A stretch of 64,000 nt of DNA from Nocardia puris (GCF_003315035.1 NZ_QNRE01000017.1:62001-126000), one strand, 5' to 3'. Numbered from the stretch's first letter, positions 17,548-27,619 are shown. The notes: generated by a model not told the origin, from the letters alone. Made by a program: numbers and translations.

Positions 17548-18863
17548 CGACGTTCAAGGACGCGCGGACCGGAAAGCTACCGGACCCGGGGATGAAGCTC
17601 AGCATTGCCGAGATCTTCGAGACCCTCATCGACGGTGAGGTCCCGATCCGCCTCACGGCCTACGACGGCAGCGCGACCGGTCCCGAGGATTCGCCCTACT
17701 CGCTGGACATCCGCACGCCGCGCGGCATCAACTACCTGGCCACCGCGCCCGGCGATCTGGGCATGGCCCGCGCCTACATCTCCGGCGATATGACCGCCAC
17801 CGGCGTGCATCCCGGCGACCCCTACCCGATCCTGGTGGCGATGCGGGACATGAAGTTCCGCCGCCCGTCGGCGCTGGCGCTGGTCGCGATCGCGCGCTCG
17901 CTGGGCTGGGAGCGGCTCAAGCCGATCGCCCCGCCGCCGCAGGAGACGCTGCCGCGCTGGCGGCGGATCGCGCTGGAAGGGTTGCGGCACTCCAAGACTC
18001 GCGACGCCGAGGCCATCCACCACCACTACGACGTCTCGAACACCTTCTACGAGCACGTGCTCGGCCCGTCGATGACCTACACCTGCGCGGCCTACGGCGA
18101 GGCGGACTGGTCGCTGGAGCGCGCGCAGGAGAACAAGTACCGGCTGGTGTTCGACAAGCTGCGCCTGAAGGCGGGCGACCGGCTGCTCGACATCGGCTGC
18201 GGCTGGGGCGGCATGGTGCGCTACGCGGCCAAGCGCGGGGTGCGGGTGATCGGCGCGACGCTCTCGGCCGAACAGGCCGAATGGGCCCAGCGCAAGATCG
18301 CCGAGGAGGGTCTGAGCGAACTGGCCGAGGTGCGCCACTCCGATTACCGCGATGTGCCCGAGGGCGAGTTCGACGCGGTGTCATCGATCGGCCTGACCGA
18401 GCACATCGGCGTGCACAACTACCCGTTCTACTTCGAGTACATCAAGGGCAAGCTGCGGCCGGGCGGGCTGTTCCTGAACCACTGCATCACCCGTCCCGAC
18501 AACACCCGCACCACCAAGGCGGGCGATTTCATCGACCGCTATGTGTTCCCCGACGGGGAGCTGATCGGTTCCGGCCGCATCATCTCCGACATCCAGAACG
18601 TGGGCCTCGAGGTCCTGCACGAGGAGAACCTGCGCGAGCATTACGCGCTGACCCTGCACGAATGGTGTAAGAACCTGGTCGCCAATTGGGACGCCTGCGT
18701 CGCGGAGGCCGGCGAGGGCACCGCCAAGGTCTGGGGCCTGTACATGGCCGGCTCCCGGCTCGGCTTCCAGCGCAACGTCGTCCAGCTCCACCAGGTCCTC
18801 GGCGTCCGTCTCCCCGACGACGGCACCTGGACCGTCCCCCTCCGCCCCTGGTGGGAGCCGTAG
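17544..18863 (+). CDS. tmsB: SAM-dependent 10-methylene fatty acid synthase (TmsB/BfaB type)
   Basis: A 439-residue cyclopropane-synthase-like methyltransferase. It transfers a methyl group from S-adenosylmethionine to the double bond of oleoyl phospholipid, forming the 10-methylene product used by TmsA. The first 140 residues are the usual N-terminal extension. HHHYDVSNTFY (159-169) and the SAM motif LDIGCGWGG (215-223) are typical of CFA synthases. Start ATG 17544 overlaps the tmsA stop by four bases; the open frame continues upstream, but in another frame of tmsA. Corresponds to Mtb Rv3720. Confidence 0.9.
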   Translation: MTTFKDARTGKLPDPGMKLSIAEIFETLIDGEVPIRLTAYDGSATGPEDSPYSLDIRTPRGINYLATAPGDLGMARAYISGDMTATGVHPGDPYPILVAMRDMKFRRPSALALVAIARSLGWERLKPIAPPPQETLPRWRRIALEGLRHSKTRDAEAIHHHYDVSNTFYEHVLGPSMTYTCAAYGEADWSLERAQENKYRLVFDKLRLKAGDRLLDIGCGWGGMVRYAAKRGVRVIGATLSAEQAEWAQRKIAEEGLSELAEVRHSDYRDVPEGEFDAVSSIGLTEHIGVHNYPFYFEYIKGKLRPGGLFLNHCITRPDNTRTTKAGDFIDRYVFPDGELIGSGRIISDIQNVGLEVLHEENLREHYALTLHEWCKNLVANWDACVAEAGEGTAKVWGLYMAGSRLGFQRNVVQLHQVLGVRLPDDGTWTVPLRPWWEP

Positions 18864-19012
18864 CCCCCAGGTCCGTGGCCGGGGATCGGCGGCCGGAGAA
18901 GGGGCCGATACCGGGGCCCGAGCTCCAACCGTCCGGTCGGCACGAAGCGGATCGTTGGAGTGACGGTCGCCCATTCGACCGGTGGTGATGACGTCCCACC
19001 GGCGAACCCCGC

Positions 19013-22000
19013 TCAGTCGAGGAGTTCGGCGAGGAAGACGGCCGGGAGGGTGTTCTCCTCGGTGTGGCCGTCGCCGTGCAGGACGCGCAGGATGGCCAGC
19101 ACGCCGGGGCCCGCGTCCAGCAGGGGGCGGGTCCAGCCGAGGCGGGCGCAGGTGGCGGCGGCGGGCAGCAGCATGCCGGTGGCCTCGCCCACCCAGCCCG
19201 CCGCGGCCAGGCATTCGGCCAGCAGCAGGGCGGTGTCGAGTTCGGCGCGCGGCCTGCGCTGCTCCACCATGCGGCCGTAGAGGGCGCGGGCATGACGCAC
19301 GGCCAGATCGTCGGCGGCGGACGGGTCGGCGGCGAGCAGTCCGCGGATGGCCGCGATCTCCTCCGCCTCGGCAGTCAACGCCACCGCACCTGTCGCGCGG
19401 TGCAGGCGGTGGCCCCCGAGCCGATCGGACTCGGCGTCGCGCGCGGGCTCGACCGGGAACCCCAGCCGCAACCGCTCCCCGCGGATGTGCGCGGCCAGGC
19501 GCGGCAACCGCTGGTCGGCGGCCAGGCGCGCGCCCTCGTCCAGGCGCGACGCGGCCGTGTCGAGATCGCCGAGCACCGCCTTCACCCTGGCGCCCACGAC
19601 GAACGTCGAGATCAGGAAATCCACCGGGCCGATCCGCGTGACGAGGCGGTGACTCTCGTCGAGCAACCGATCGGCGGCGTCCAGATCACCGCGCCGATAG
19701 TTCAAGTCGCCGAGCAGCGCCGAGGCCACCCGCACGGCGTGTGACCGAGGCCCCGCCCGCACCCGCGCGATCTCCCACGCCCGCTGGTAGCAGCGCGCGG
19801 CGGTGTCGATATCGAGTTGCTCGTAGGCGGCCGCGCCCTGCCCGCACAACCCGAACACCGCGCCGAGCGGATCCTTGGATTCGGCGTGGTACTCCGCTGC
19901 CCAGTCCTGCATTTCGCGCGCGCCGTCGAAATCGAACTCGCACAGCCGCACGAACGTGACGAGGTTCGCCGCCGTCGACACCGTCCAGGCGGGCAGCTGA
20001 TCGGCGCGCTCCAGACAGCCCGCGACCCGGTCCTGCACGCCTTCGGTGTGGTCGCGCGCCACCAGATCGGCGGCCGCCAGGACCTCGGCCTCGCACCGCT
20101 GTCGCTCCACGTCCTCGTCACCGGACGACCCGCGCGCCAGCATGCCCGACAACCGCCCGAGCGCGGTGCGCGCCGCACCGGACTGCTGCAGATTGACGTT
20201 GGCCCGCGCCACCGCCATCAGCAGCTTCGATCGCGAAGCCACCTGCTGCACAGGCAGTTTCGACACGGTGCCGAGCAGCGTGGCCAGCCGCGACCCGTCG
20301 ATCAGGTCCATCCCGCCCACCTCGAGCAGGTCCAGCGCCATCTTCAGATCCGCGGCCTCCAGCGCGTGATCCACCGACTTGCGCAGCATCTGGTGCTCGG
20401 CGTACCAGCGAGAAGCCTTGCGGTGCAGCGACTTCAGCTTCCCCGGCTGGGTGCGCTCCAGCCGGGCGCGCAGATGTTCGGCGAACAGCGGCTGCATCCG
20501 GAACCACTCCGGGTCGTGGTCGATGCGGCGCAGGAACAGCTCACGCTGCTCGGCCTGCTCGAGCAGCAGTTCGGCCTCGCTGTCGTCGGACAGCGCCGCG
20601 GCCAGCGACCCCGACACCCGTTCGGTCACCGAGATGGCGGACAGGAAGTCCAGCATCCGCGGTTCCAGTGTGTCGAGCACGTTTTCGGCGAGGTATTCGC
20701 GCAGGCCGTGACTGCCGTCGGAGAGCGTGGTGATGAGCGCCTCGGGATCGGCGTCGCCGCGCAGCGACAGGCTGATGAGCTGGATGGCGGCCGGCCAGCC
20801 GTCGGTCACCTCGTGGATCCGGCGCACCTGCTCGTCGGTGAGGTCGAAACCGTTGCGCTCCACCAGGATCTGGCGCGTCTCGGCCCGGGTGAGCCGCAGC
20901 GCGGCCGAACCGATCTCGACCAGTTCGTCGTGCACCCGCATCCGGCTCACGGGCAGACCCGACTGTTCGCGGCTGATGACCACGAAACGCAAGTGGTGAC
21001 AACCGTTGTCGAGCAGCGCGGCCATGGCGCGATGCGCGCCGGGATCGGTGACGCGGTGCCAGTCGTCGACGATCACGACGATGGTCTGCCCGCTGCCGTG
21101 GATCTCATCGATCAGGGTGGACACGACGTAGGCGGCCGCGTCGGCGGGGCGCTCCTCCAGCGCCTGTTCCAGGCCCGCGCCGATATCGGGGCGCACCCGG
21201 CGGATGGCCTGGACGAGGTGGGCGAGAAACCAGACCTCGTTGTCGTCGTCGTGGTCGACGCCGATCCACGCCACCGGCACCCCGCCCGCGTCCAGCTCGG
21301 CCCGCCACTGCGCGGCCACGGTGCTCTTGCCGAACCCGGCGGGCGCGTGGATCACGGCGAGCCTGCGCCGCCCGCCCGCGCGCAGCGTGTCGAGCAGGCG
21401 GGGGCGCGGCACCGGCTCGCGGGCCGGGGTGGGCGGGCGGAATTTCGTCGCGGCGGTCGGCGGCAAGGTCACCGAATTGCCGGACGGAGAAACGGTGGGG
21501 CGCAACGTCAACGGCATACTGCGCCGGGCGGTCACCAGCGACCCGGTGGTGTGGGCGGCCGACTCGCCCGCGGGTTCGACCAGCGCCGGGTCCAGCAAGG
21601 CCATCTCGTCGGGCACCTGGCCGTGCGCCTCCTGCACCGCGCGCAGCAGCGACCCCAGTTCGAACGCCGACGCGGGCCGCCGCTGCGGGTCCGTCGCCAT
21701 GGCCTGCTCGATCACCTCGGCGACATCGGCGGGGATGTCCTGCTCGCGCAGATCGGGCACCGGCTGGGTGGTGATGCGCAGGAACTGCGCCACCACCTTC
21801 TCGCCGGCCTGCCGCTCGAACGCCGCGTGACCGGTGAGCAGGGCGAACAGCGTGGCGCCCAGCCCGTACACGTCCGAGCGCACGGTCGGCTCGTCGCCGC
21901 GCAGCAGTTCGGGCGCGGTGAACGCGGGCGAGCCGGTGATCAGGCTGCCCGAGGTGCGGAAGCCGCCCGGGATGCGGGCGATGCCGAAATCGGTGAGCTG

Positions 22001-22525
22001 CGGTTCGCCGTACGCGCTGAGCAGCACGTTCGCGGGTTTCACGTCGCGGTGCAGGATCCCGGCGCGGTGCGCGCTCTCGATCGCGCCCGCCAGTTTCACC
22101 CCGGCGCGCAGCGAGTCGGCCCAGGTGAGCGGGCCGTGATCGCGGACGAGCGTTTCCAGCGAACCCCGTGTGCAGTACGGCATCACGATGAACGGGAGGC
22201 CGGTGGCGGTCACGTCGACCTGGAGGATGTCCACGATGTTCGGGTGCCCGGAGAGCCGGCCCATGGCCTGTTCCTCGCGCAGGAACCGTTCCCGGCTCTC
22301 GATGCCGATCTCCGAGGACAGCACCTTCACCGCGACCACCCGGTCCAGCGCGGGTTGCAGACAGCGATAGACCACGCCGAACCCACCCCGCCCGATCTCC
22401 ACGGCACCGGTGAGGCCCATCGACTCCAGATCGTCGGCGACCCCGAGGGGTTCGCTGCGCTGGGTGTCCGAATCGGCCGACGTCCCTTCGCGACTCGACC
22501 GGCCCGAACCCGGCTCTGGATTCAC
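19013..22525 (-). CDS. pknK: PknK-like serine/threonine kinase with AAA/TPR regulator region
   Basis: A 1170-residue protein like mycobacterial PknK (about 1110 residues). Residues 38-300 are a Hanks-type kinase: glycine loop GRGGFG 45-50, Lys67, HRD 159-161, DFG 179-181 and an APE (TAPELL) element. After a Pro/Thr linker comes a MalT-like STAND ATPase with Walker A APAGFGKST at about 404 and Walker B VVIVDDWH. The remaining helical repeats look like TPRs. No LuxR-type HTH is seen at the end, as in PknK. There is no transmembrane segment, so a soluble kinase. GTG start. In mycobacteria PknK slows growth and regulates transcription and translation under stress; here the role is inferred. Confidence 0.9.
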   Translation of the reverse strand: MNPEPGSGRSSREGTSADSDTQRSEPLGVADDLESMGLTGAVEIGRGGFGVVYRCLQPALDRVVAVKVLSSEIGIESRERFLREEQAMGRLSGHPNIVDILQVDVTATGLPFIVMPYCTRGSLETLVRDHGPLTWADSLRAGVKLAGAIESAHRAGILHRDVKPANVLLSAYGEPQLTDFGIARIPGGFRTSGSLITGSPAFTAPELLRGDEPTVRSDVYGLGATLFALLTGHAAFERQAGEKVVAQFLRITTQPVPDLREQDIPADVAEVIEQAMATDPQRRPASAFELGSLLRAVQEAHGQVPDEMALLDPALVEPAGESAAHTTGSLVTARRSMPLTLRPTVSPSGNSVTLPPTAATKFRPPTPAREPVPRPRLLDTLRAGGRRRLAVIHAPAGFGKSTVAAQWRAELDAGGVPVAWIGVDHDDDNEVWFLAHLVQAIRRVRPDIGAGLEQALEERPADAAAYVVSTLIDEIHGSGQTIVVIVDDWHRVTDPGAHRAMAALLDNGCHHLRFVVISREQSGLPVSRMRVHDELVEIGSAALRLTRAETRQILVERNGFDLTDEQVRRIHEVTDGWPAAIQLISLSLRGDADPEALITTLSDGSHGLREYLAENVLDTLEPRMLDFLSAISVTERVSGSLAAALSDDSEAELLLEQAEQRELFLRRIDHDPEWFRMQPLFAEHLRARLERTQPGKLKSLHRKASRWYAEHQMLRKSVDHALEAADLKMALDLLEVGGMDLIDGSRLATLLGTVSKLPVQQVASRSKLLMAVARANVNLQQSGAARTALGRLSGMLARGSSGDEDVERQRCEAEVLAAADLVARDHTEGVQDRVAGCLERADQLPAWTVSTAANLVTFVRLCEFDFDGAREMQDWAAEYHAESKDPLGAVFGLCGQGAAAYEQLDIDTAARCYQRAWEIARVRAGPRSHAVRVASALLGDLNYRRGDLDAADRLLDESHRLVTRIGPVDFLISTFVVGARVKAVLGDLDTAASRLDEGARLAADQRLPRLAAHIRGERLRLGFPVEPARDAESDRLGGHRLHRATGAVALTAEAEEIAAIRGLLAADPSAADDLAVRHARALYGRMVEQRRPRAELDTALLLAECLAAAGWVGEATGMLLPAAATCARLGWTRPLLDAGPGVLAILRVLHGDGHTEENTLPAVFLAELLD

Positions 22526-22682
22526 GTGACCACCTCGAATTCACATCGAATCGGCGTCACCGGCGATCGTGGCGGGTGCGGGCAACCGTCCCCGCGCGAA
22601 CCCACGCGATGTCCGAATTGCCTGCGCATACTCCAACGTAGCGCGACCGCGTGCGGGTTGGGCGAAATTGTCGCGGCGCGCC

Positions 22683-23774
22683 TCAGCGCACGGCGAGCGC
22701 GATCACCTGGGTCACCTGGGCCGGTGCGAAATTGTCGTCGCTGACCAGGATCAACGTGCGCTCCCCCGACGGCAGGCGCGGACCCCAGGTCATGCCCTCG
22801 ACGTTGTCGACGTGCGCGAGGCCCACCTCGCCGAGGTCGGCGAGCAGGCGCTTGGCCACCGGGCGCGCACCCGCCAGCGGGGCGTCGAGCACGTTCGTCG
22901 CGCCCGCCAGATCCGCCTCGTAGATCCGGATCTTGTTGCCCGCGCCCACCACGAAGGAGCGTTCCAGCACCAGCAGCCGGGCCGGGTCCAGCGGGTCGGC
23001 GGCCAGGATCGACGCCACGCCGTTGGTGCCCTGACCTGGCTCCGGACTCGACTCGGTGAACACCGGCTCCAGCGGGTAGGCGAACTGGGCCAGCGGCGGA
23101 CCGAACCTGCCCTGCACCGTGATCCGGGTGAGCGCGCCGTGCGCGACCGTCGCGTCCGGTCCGTCCTCGAGCAGCGGTCCCTCCAGCGCGGTGACGAACA
23201 GCGAGCCGCCGGCGGCGAACGTCGCGGCCTCCAGCGCGGCGTTGCGGCGCGGACCGGAGTCGGGGCGCATCCGCTCGTTGTCCGGGATCGGCAGCTCACC
23301 CGCGAAGGCGCCGTCGGGGCGGGAAACGCGCACGGCGGGGTCGTCGAGCACACCGTCGGCGCGCTCGCCCTCCTGCGTCCAGAAGAAGTCGCCCGACCAC
23401 GGGTCGACCCGGATCTCCTCCGGGTCCACCGATTTCGGCGCGTACGGCGCGCCGTTCGCGGAGAGCAGCGGGCGGGTGCCGGTGAACTCGACCGCGCCGA
23501 GCCCGTGCGCGCCGACGGCGGCGCGGGCGGTGTAGAAGCGCGCCGGGCCGCGCTCGGACCTGTCGTCGCTGATCAGCACGTAATCGCCGGTGGCGGGCCG
23601 GTAGTCGATGCCCGACAGCCCGCCGACGACGGTGCCCTCGAACTCGAAACCGTGCGCGATCGTCTGGTGGCCGAGCAGGCGGACGCCCGGCTGGGCATGG
23701 GCCGGTGACGTGGTCAGCGCGCCTATCGCGACCGTCAGGGCGAGAATCGAACCGATACGTCTGCGAACCGTCAC
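22683..23774 (-). CDS. secreted esterase-like/phytase-family beta-propeller protein
   Basis: A 363-residue exported protein. The start is GTG 23774 (VTVRRRIGSILAL), preceded by GGGGGA; the longer frame upstream is rejected because it would put about 31 residues before the signal peptide. A signal sequence ends near PAHAQPG. The mature part shows features of the esterase-like activity of phytase family: GLSGIDYRPATGDYVLISDD near the start, the segment DPEEIRVDPW and a final NVEGMTWGP. These proteins are predicted to act outside the membrane on phosphate or ester substrates; the actual substrate is unknown. Confidence 0.85.
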   Translation of the reverse strand: MTVRRRIGSILALTVAIGALTTSPAHAQPGVRLLGHQTIAHGFEFEGTVVGGLSGIDYRPATGDYVLISDDRSERGPARFYTARAAVGAHGLGAVEFTGTRPLLSANGAPYAPKSVDPEEIRVDPWSGDFFWTQEGERADGVLDDPAVRVSRPDGAFAGELPIPDNERMRPDSGPRRNAALEAATFAAGGSLFVTALEGPLLEDGPDATVAHGALTRITVQGRFGPPLAQFAYPLEPVFTESSPEPGQGTNGVASILAADPLDPARLLVLERSFVVGAGNKIRIYEADLAGATNVLDAPLAGARPVAKRLLADLGEVGLAHVDNVEGMTWGPRLPSGERTLILVSDDNFAPAQVTQVIALAVR

Positions 23775-23855
23775 GGTCCCCCACCGTATCGGCCGCGCCG
23801 GACCACAGGGTGAACGGAACCGGAAGAGTCCGCTCACCGGGACCCGCGAAAGGCG

Positions 23856-23890
23856 GAAGCCCGCCACCGCGAAAAGCGGTGGCGGGCTTC
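23856..23890 (-). terminator. strong terminator of fadB (fadA-fadB operon)
   Basis: A perfect 15-base-pair stem (arms 23856-23870 and 23876-23890) with a GAAAA loop lies 16 bases past the fadB stop. It also sits upstream of the phytase-like gene start, so it insulates the two units. Confidence 0.8.
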
Positions 23891-23906
23891 GCCGTTGACG
23901 CGCGTA

Positions 23907-26057
23907 CTACTTGCGCAGCGAGGCGGGCACCTCGAAGCGGTCGCCGTACTTGGCCTTCAGCTCGTCGGCGCGGGCCACGAAGCCCTCCTGGCCGCCGGGG
24001 TAACCGACGATGAACTGGTGCACACCACCGGTCCAGGCCGGGTACCCGATGCCGAAGATCGACCCGATATTGGCGTCGGCGGTGGTCTCGAGCACACCCT
24101 CGTCGAAGCACTTCTGGGTCTCGATCGCCTCGATGAAGAGCATGCGGTCGATCAGATCCTGGATCGGCACGGTGAAGTCGGCCGTGGTCTTGAAGTGCTC
24201 GCGCAGACCGGGCCACAGGCCCAGGCGCTTGCCGTCCTCGTCGTACTCGTAGAAGCCGGCCTTCTTCAGGCGGCCCGGACGACCCTGCTCGACCAGGTAG
24301 TCGACCACGTCCTGCGCCGGGTGGCGCTGCTTGCCCATGGTGGTGTCGCCCGCCTCGGCGGCCGCCTGGGTCTCCTTGGCGATCTTCTGCATGAGCTCGA
24401 GGTTCAGCTCATCCGAGAGCTGCAGCGGCGCGGCCGGGTAGCCCGCCTGCAGACCGGCCTGCTCGATGGTCGCGGGCTCGATGCCCTCGGTGAGCATGGC
24501 GATCGCCTCGTTGACGAAGGTGCCGATCACGCGCGAGGTGAAGAAGCCGCGGCTGTCGTTGACGACGATCGGGGTCTTCTTGATGGCCAGGGTGTAGTCG
24601 AACACCCGCGCCAGCGCCTCGGGCGAGGTCTTCTCACCCTTGATGATCTCCACCAGCGGCATCTTGTCGACCGGCGAGAAGAAGTGGATGCCGATGAAGT
24701 CCTCCTGGCGCTTCACGCCGGTCGCCAGACCGGTGATCGGCAGCGTGGAGGTGTTGGAACCCAGCAGCGCGTCGGGGGTGACGATGTCCTCGATCTCCTG
24801 GAACACCTTGTGCTTGAGCTCGGTGTTCTCGAAGACGGCCTCGATCACGAAGTCCACGCCCGCGAAGTCGGCCGCGTCGGCGGTCGGCGTGATGCGGTCC
24901 AGCAGCGCCTTGGACTTCTCCTCGGTGGTGCGGCCGCGCGAGAGCGCCTTGGCCTCGATCTTCTCCGAGTAGTTCTTGCCGCGCTCGGCCGCCTCGATCG
25001 TGACGTCCTTGAGCACCACGTCGTAGCCGGCCTTGGCCGAGACGTAGGCGATGCCCGCGCCCATCATGCCGGCGCCGAGCACGCCGATCTTCTTGATCTC
25101 CTTCTGCGGCACGTCCTTCGGACGCGAACCGCCGTTATTGATCGACTGGAGATCGAAGAAGAACGCCTGGATCATGTTCTTGGCGACCGGGCCGGTCAGC
25201 AGGTGCACGAAGTAGCGCGACTCGATGAGCGAGGCGTTGTCGATGTCGACCTGCGACCCCTCGACCGCCGCGGCCATGATGGCGCGCGGGGCGGGCATGT
25301 TCGCGCCCTTGATCTGCTTGCGCAGGTTCGCGGGGAACGCGGGCAGGTTGGCGGCGAACGCCGGGCTCGACGGGGTGCCGCCCGGGATCTTGAAGCCCTT
25401 CTTGTCCCACGGCTGCACGCCGCCCTCGGGGTTGGCCTTGATCCACGCCTTGGCGGCCGGGATCAGCTCCTCGACGGTGCCGACCAGCTCGTCGACCAGG
25501 CCGATCTCCTTGGCCTTGGCCGGACGGTTGCGCTGGCCCTGCAGCAGCACCTGCATCAGGGCGTTCTGCAGGCCGAGCATGCGCACGGTGCGGATCACGC
25601 CGCCGCCCGCGGGCAGCAGGCCGAGGGTGACCTCGGGCAGGCCGATCTGCGAGCCCTTCACATCGGCCGCGATGCGGTAGTGGGTGGCCAGCGCGATCTC
25701 CAGGCCGCCGCCCAGCGCGGCGCCGTTGATGGCGGCCACGACGGGCTTGCCGAGCTGCTCGAGGCGGCGCAGCGCGCCCTTGATCTCGCCCAGCTCGTCC
25801 ATCAGGGCCTGCGCGTCGTCCGGGCCGACCTTCATCATGTTCTTCAGGTCGCCGCCGGCGAAGAAGGTCTTCTTGGCCGAGGTCAGCACCACGCCGGTGA
25901 TGTTGTCCTTCTCGGCCTCGAGCCGCTCGACCGTGGCGGTCATCGACTTCTTGTACAGCTCGTTCATCGTGTTGGCGCCCTGGTTCGGGTCGTCCATCGT
26001 CAGCACGACGATGCCGTCCGAATCCTGCTCCCAACCGATCATGTTGGTTTCGCTCAC
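23907..26057 (-). CDS. fadB: fatty acid oxidation alpha subunit (enoyl-CoA hydratase / 3-hydroxyacyl-CoA dehydrogenase)
   Basis: A 716-residue multifunctional beta-oxidation protein. Residues about 10-190 are the crotonase domain, with oxyanion-hole segment FAGGDLKNMM and AALGGGLEIAL. From about 335 comes the NAD-binding dehydrogenase: GAGMMGAGIAYVSAKAG, the acidic VDFVIEAVFEN and the catalytic His in IGIHFFSPV. Two C-terminal helical domains finish it. Length and order match Mtb FadB (Rv0860). It follows fadA after a 45-base gap and makes the trifunctional complex with it: hydration and oxidation here, thiolysis by FadA. Cytoplasmic. Confidence 0.95.
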   Translation of the reverse strand: MSETNMIGWEQDSDGIVVLTMDDPNQGANTMNELYKKSMTATVERLEAEKDNITGVVLTSAKKTFFAGGDLKNMMKVGPDDAQALMDELGEIKGALRRLEQLGKPVVAAINGAALGGGLEIALATHYRIAADVKGSQIGLPEVTLGLLPAGGGVIRTVRMLGLQNALMQVLLQGQRNRPAKAKEIGLVDELVGTVEELIPAAKAWIKANPEGGVQPWDKKGFKIPGGTPSSPAFAANLPAFPANLRKQIKGANMPAPRAIMAAAVEGSQVDIDNASLIESRYFVHLLTGPVAKNMIQAFFFDLQSINNGGSRPKDVPQKEIKKIGVLGAGMMGAGIAYVSAKAGYDVVLKDVTIEAAERGKNYSEKIEAKALSRGRTTEEKSKALLDRITPTADAADFAGVDFVIEAVFENTELKHKVFQEIEDIVTPDALLGSNTSTLPITGLATGVKRQEDFIGIHFFSPVDKMPLVEIIKGEKTSPEALARVFDYTLAIKKTPIVVNDSRGFFTSRVIGTFVNEAIAMLTEGIEPATIEQAGLQAGYPAAPLQLSDELNLELMQKIAKETQAAAEAGDTTMGKQRHPAQDVVDYLVEQGRPGRLKKAGFYEYDEDGKRLGLWPGLREHFKTTADFTVPIQDLIDRMLFIEAIETQKCFDEGVLETTADANIGSIFGIGYPAWTGGVHQFIVGYPGGQEGFVARADELKAKYGDRFEVPASLRK

Positions 26058-26102
26058 AGCTCTGTGTCTCCTGTGTCTTTACGTCTCAGCTGTTCGGTTG
26101 GG

Positions 26103-27317
26103 TCAGACCCGCTCGATGATGGTCGCGACGCCCATGCCGCCGCCGATGCACAGGGTGATCAGCGCGTAGCGGCCGCCCCGGCGCTCGAGCTCGTCCACCA
26201 TGGTGCCGGTGATCATCGCGCCGGTGGCGCCCAGCGGGTGGCCCATCGCGATGGCGCCGCCGTTGACGTTCAGCTTCTCGTCCGGGATGTTCAGGTCCTT
26301 CTGGAACTTCAGCACCACGGAGGCGAACGCCTCGTTGATCTCGACCAGGTCGATGTCGTCCAGCGTCAGGCCCGCCTTGGCGAGGGCCTTCTTGGCGGCC
26401 GGGGTGGGACCGGTCAGCATGATGGTGGAGTCGGCGCCGCTGGTGGCGGTCGCGACCACGCGGGCGCGCGGGGTCAGGCCCGAGGCCTTGCCGGCCTCCT
26501 CCGAACCGATCAGCACCAGGGCGGCGCCGTCGACGATGCCCGAGCTGTTGCCGCCGTGGTGGACGTGGTTGATCTTCTCCACGAAGTGGAACTTCTGCAG
26601 CGCCACCGCGTCGAAGCCGCCCATCTCGCCGATCACGGCGAAGGAGGGGTTGAGCTTGGCCAGGTCCTCGGCCGTGGTGCCGGGGCGCATGTGCTCGTCG
26701 CGGTCCAGCACGACCAGGCCGTTCTGATCCTTGACCGGCACGATCGACTTGGCGAAGTAGCCGCCGGTGGTGGCCTTGGCGGCGAGGTCCTGCGAGCGCA
26801 CGGCGTAGGCGTCCACGTCGTCGCGGCTGAAGCCCTCGATGGTGGCGATGAGGTCGGCGGACACACCCTGCGGAACGAAGTAGGTGTCGTAGTTGGTGGC
26901 CGGGTCCAGGGCCCAGGCGCCACCGTCGCTACCCATGGCGACACGCGACATGGACTCCACGCCACCGGCGATCACCAGATCGTCGAAGCCCGAGCGCACC
27001 TTCTGCGCGGCCAGGTTCACGGCCTCGAGGCCGGAGGCGCAGAAGCGGTTGAGCTGGAAGCCGCCGACGGTGTCGGGCAGGCCCGCGACGGTCACGGCGG
27101 TGCGGGCGATGTCCATGCCCTGGTCGCCGACCGGGCTCACGACGCCGAGGATCAGGTCCGACAGGCGGTCCTCGTCGAGGTTCGGGAAGCGGTTGCGCAG
27201 CTCCTGGATCAGACCAACAGTCAGGTCGATCGGCTTGACCGAGTGCAGCGAACCGTTCTTCTTGCCGCGGCCGCGCGGAGTGCGGATGGCCTCGTAAATG
27301 TAGGCCTCTGTGGTCAT
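26103..27317 (-). CDS. fadA: acetyl-CoA acyltransferase (3-ketoacyl-CoA thiolase)
   Basis: A 404-residue thiolase forming the beta subunit of the beta-oxidation complex; it cleaves 3-ketoacyl-CoA with CoA. The nucleophile is Cys93 in RFCASGLEAV; the C-terminal GHPLGATGA carries the catalytic His and LCIGGGMG the second Cys. Start ATG 27317 (MTTEAYIYEAIRTPRG) has AAGGAAGG upstream; the longer frame upstream lacks family similarity. Corresponds to Mtb FadA (Rv0859). First gene of the fadA-fadB operon. Confidence 0.95.
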   Translation of the reverse strand: MTTEAYIYEAIRTPRGRGKKNGSLHSVKPIDLTVGLIQELRNRFPNLDEDRLSDLILGVVSPVGDQGMDIARTAVTVAGLPDTVGGFQLNRFCASGLEAVNLAAQKVRSGFDDLVIAGGVESMSRVAMGSDGGAWALDPATNYDTYFVPQGVSADLIATIEGFSRDDVDAYAVRSQDLAAKATTGGYFAKSIVPVKDQNGLVVLDRDEHMRPGTTAEDLAKLNPSFAVIGEMGGFDAVALQKFHFVEKINHVHHGGNSSGIVDGAALVLIGSEEAGKASGLTPRARVVATATSGADSTIMLTGPTPAAKKALAKAGLTLDDIDLVEINEAFASVVLKFQKDLNIPDEKLNVNGGAIAMGHPLGATGAMITGTMVDELERRGGRYALITLCIGGGMGVATIIERV

Positions 27318-27619
27318 ATCGGAGTGTTCCTTCCTTGGGGTGCGCCTGCACCGCGATGTGCGGCACGGCCGCGGACAACCTCGCCGACCGGCCATGGGAC
27401 CGACCGTCCGTATTCAGTTGACGGTGCTCGCCCGTGCCCGTGGTCCGCACCGCATAACGCTGTACAAATCATGGCGAACACCGGCGGACGCACGTCCCAG
27501 GGTCGCCCGTACGCCTGGGCTAACCATAGAACCTCGTCACACCGGAGTTCACGGCCACCCGTTCATACTACCGTCGTGTGCGAACTCCGGTTAACTTAAC
27601 GGTGTCGAGGCGGTGGTTG
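27318..27619. promoter_or_regulatory. promoter and possible operator of fadA-fadB
   Basis: A 302-base gap between fadA and the end of dnaX without a plausible gene. It holds a perfect 10-base inverted repeat (ACCGGAGTTC at 27541-27550, GAACTCCGGT at 27582-27591, 31 bases apart) and the AT-rich stretch GTTAACTTAAC at 27590-27600. The repeat is a candidate operator for a fatty-acid responsive regulator; a looping or long-spaced arrangement would be needed. No convincing -10 or -35 was identified. Confidence 0.4.

Noticed and set aside
19013..22525. LuxR-type HTH at the kinase C-terminus
   Set aside because: The last ~60 residues show helical repeat character but no LuxR recognition helix.
19817..22744. 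A 975-codon plus-strand frame opposite the kinase gene
   Set aside because: No domain; antisense to well-supported PknK-like protein.
23895..27599. A 1234-codon open frame on the plus strand opposite fadA-fadB
   Set aside because: It is the antisense mirror of two clear beta-oxidation genes and arises from high GC at third positions.
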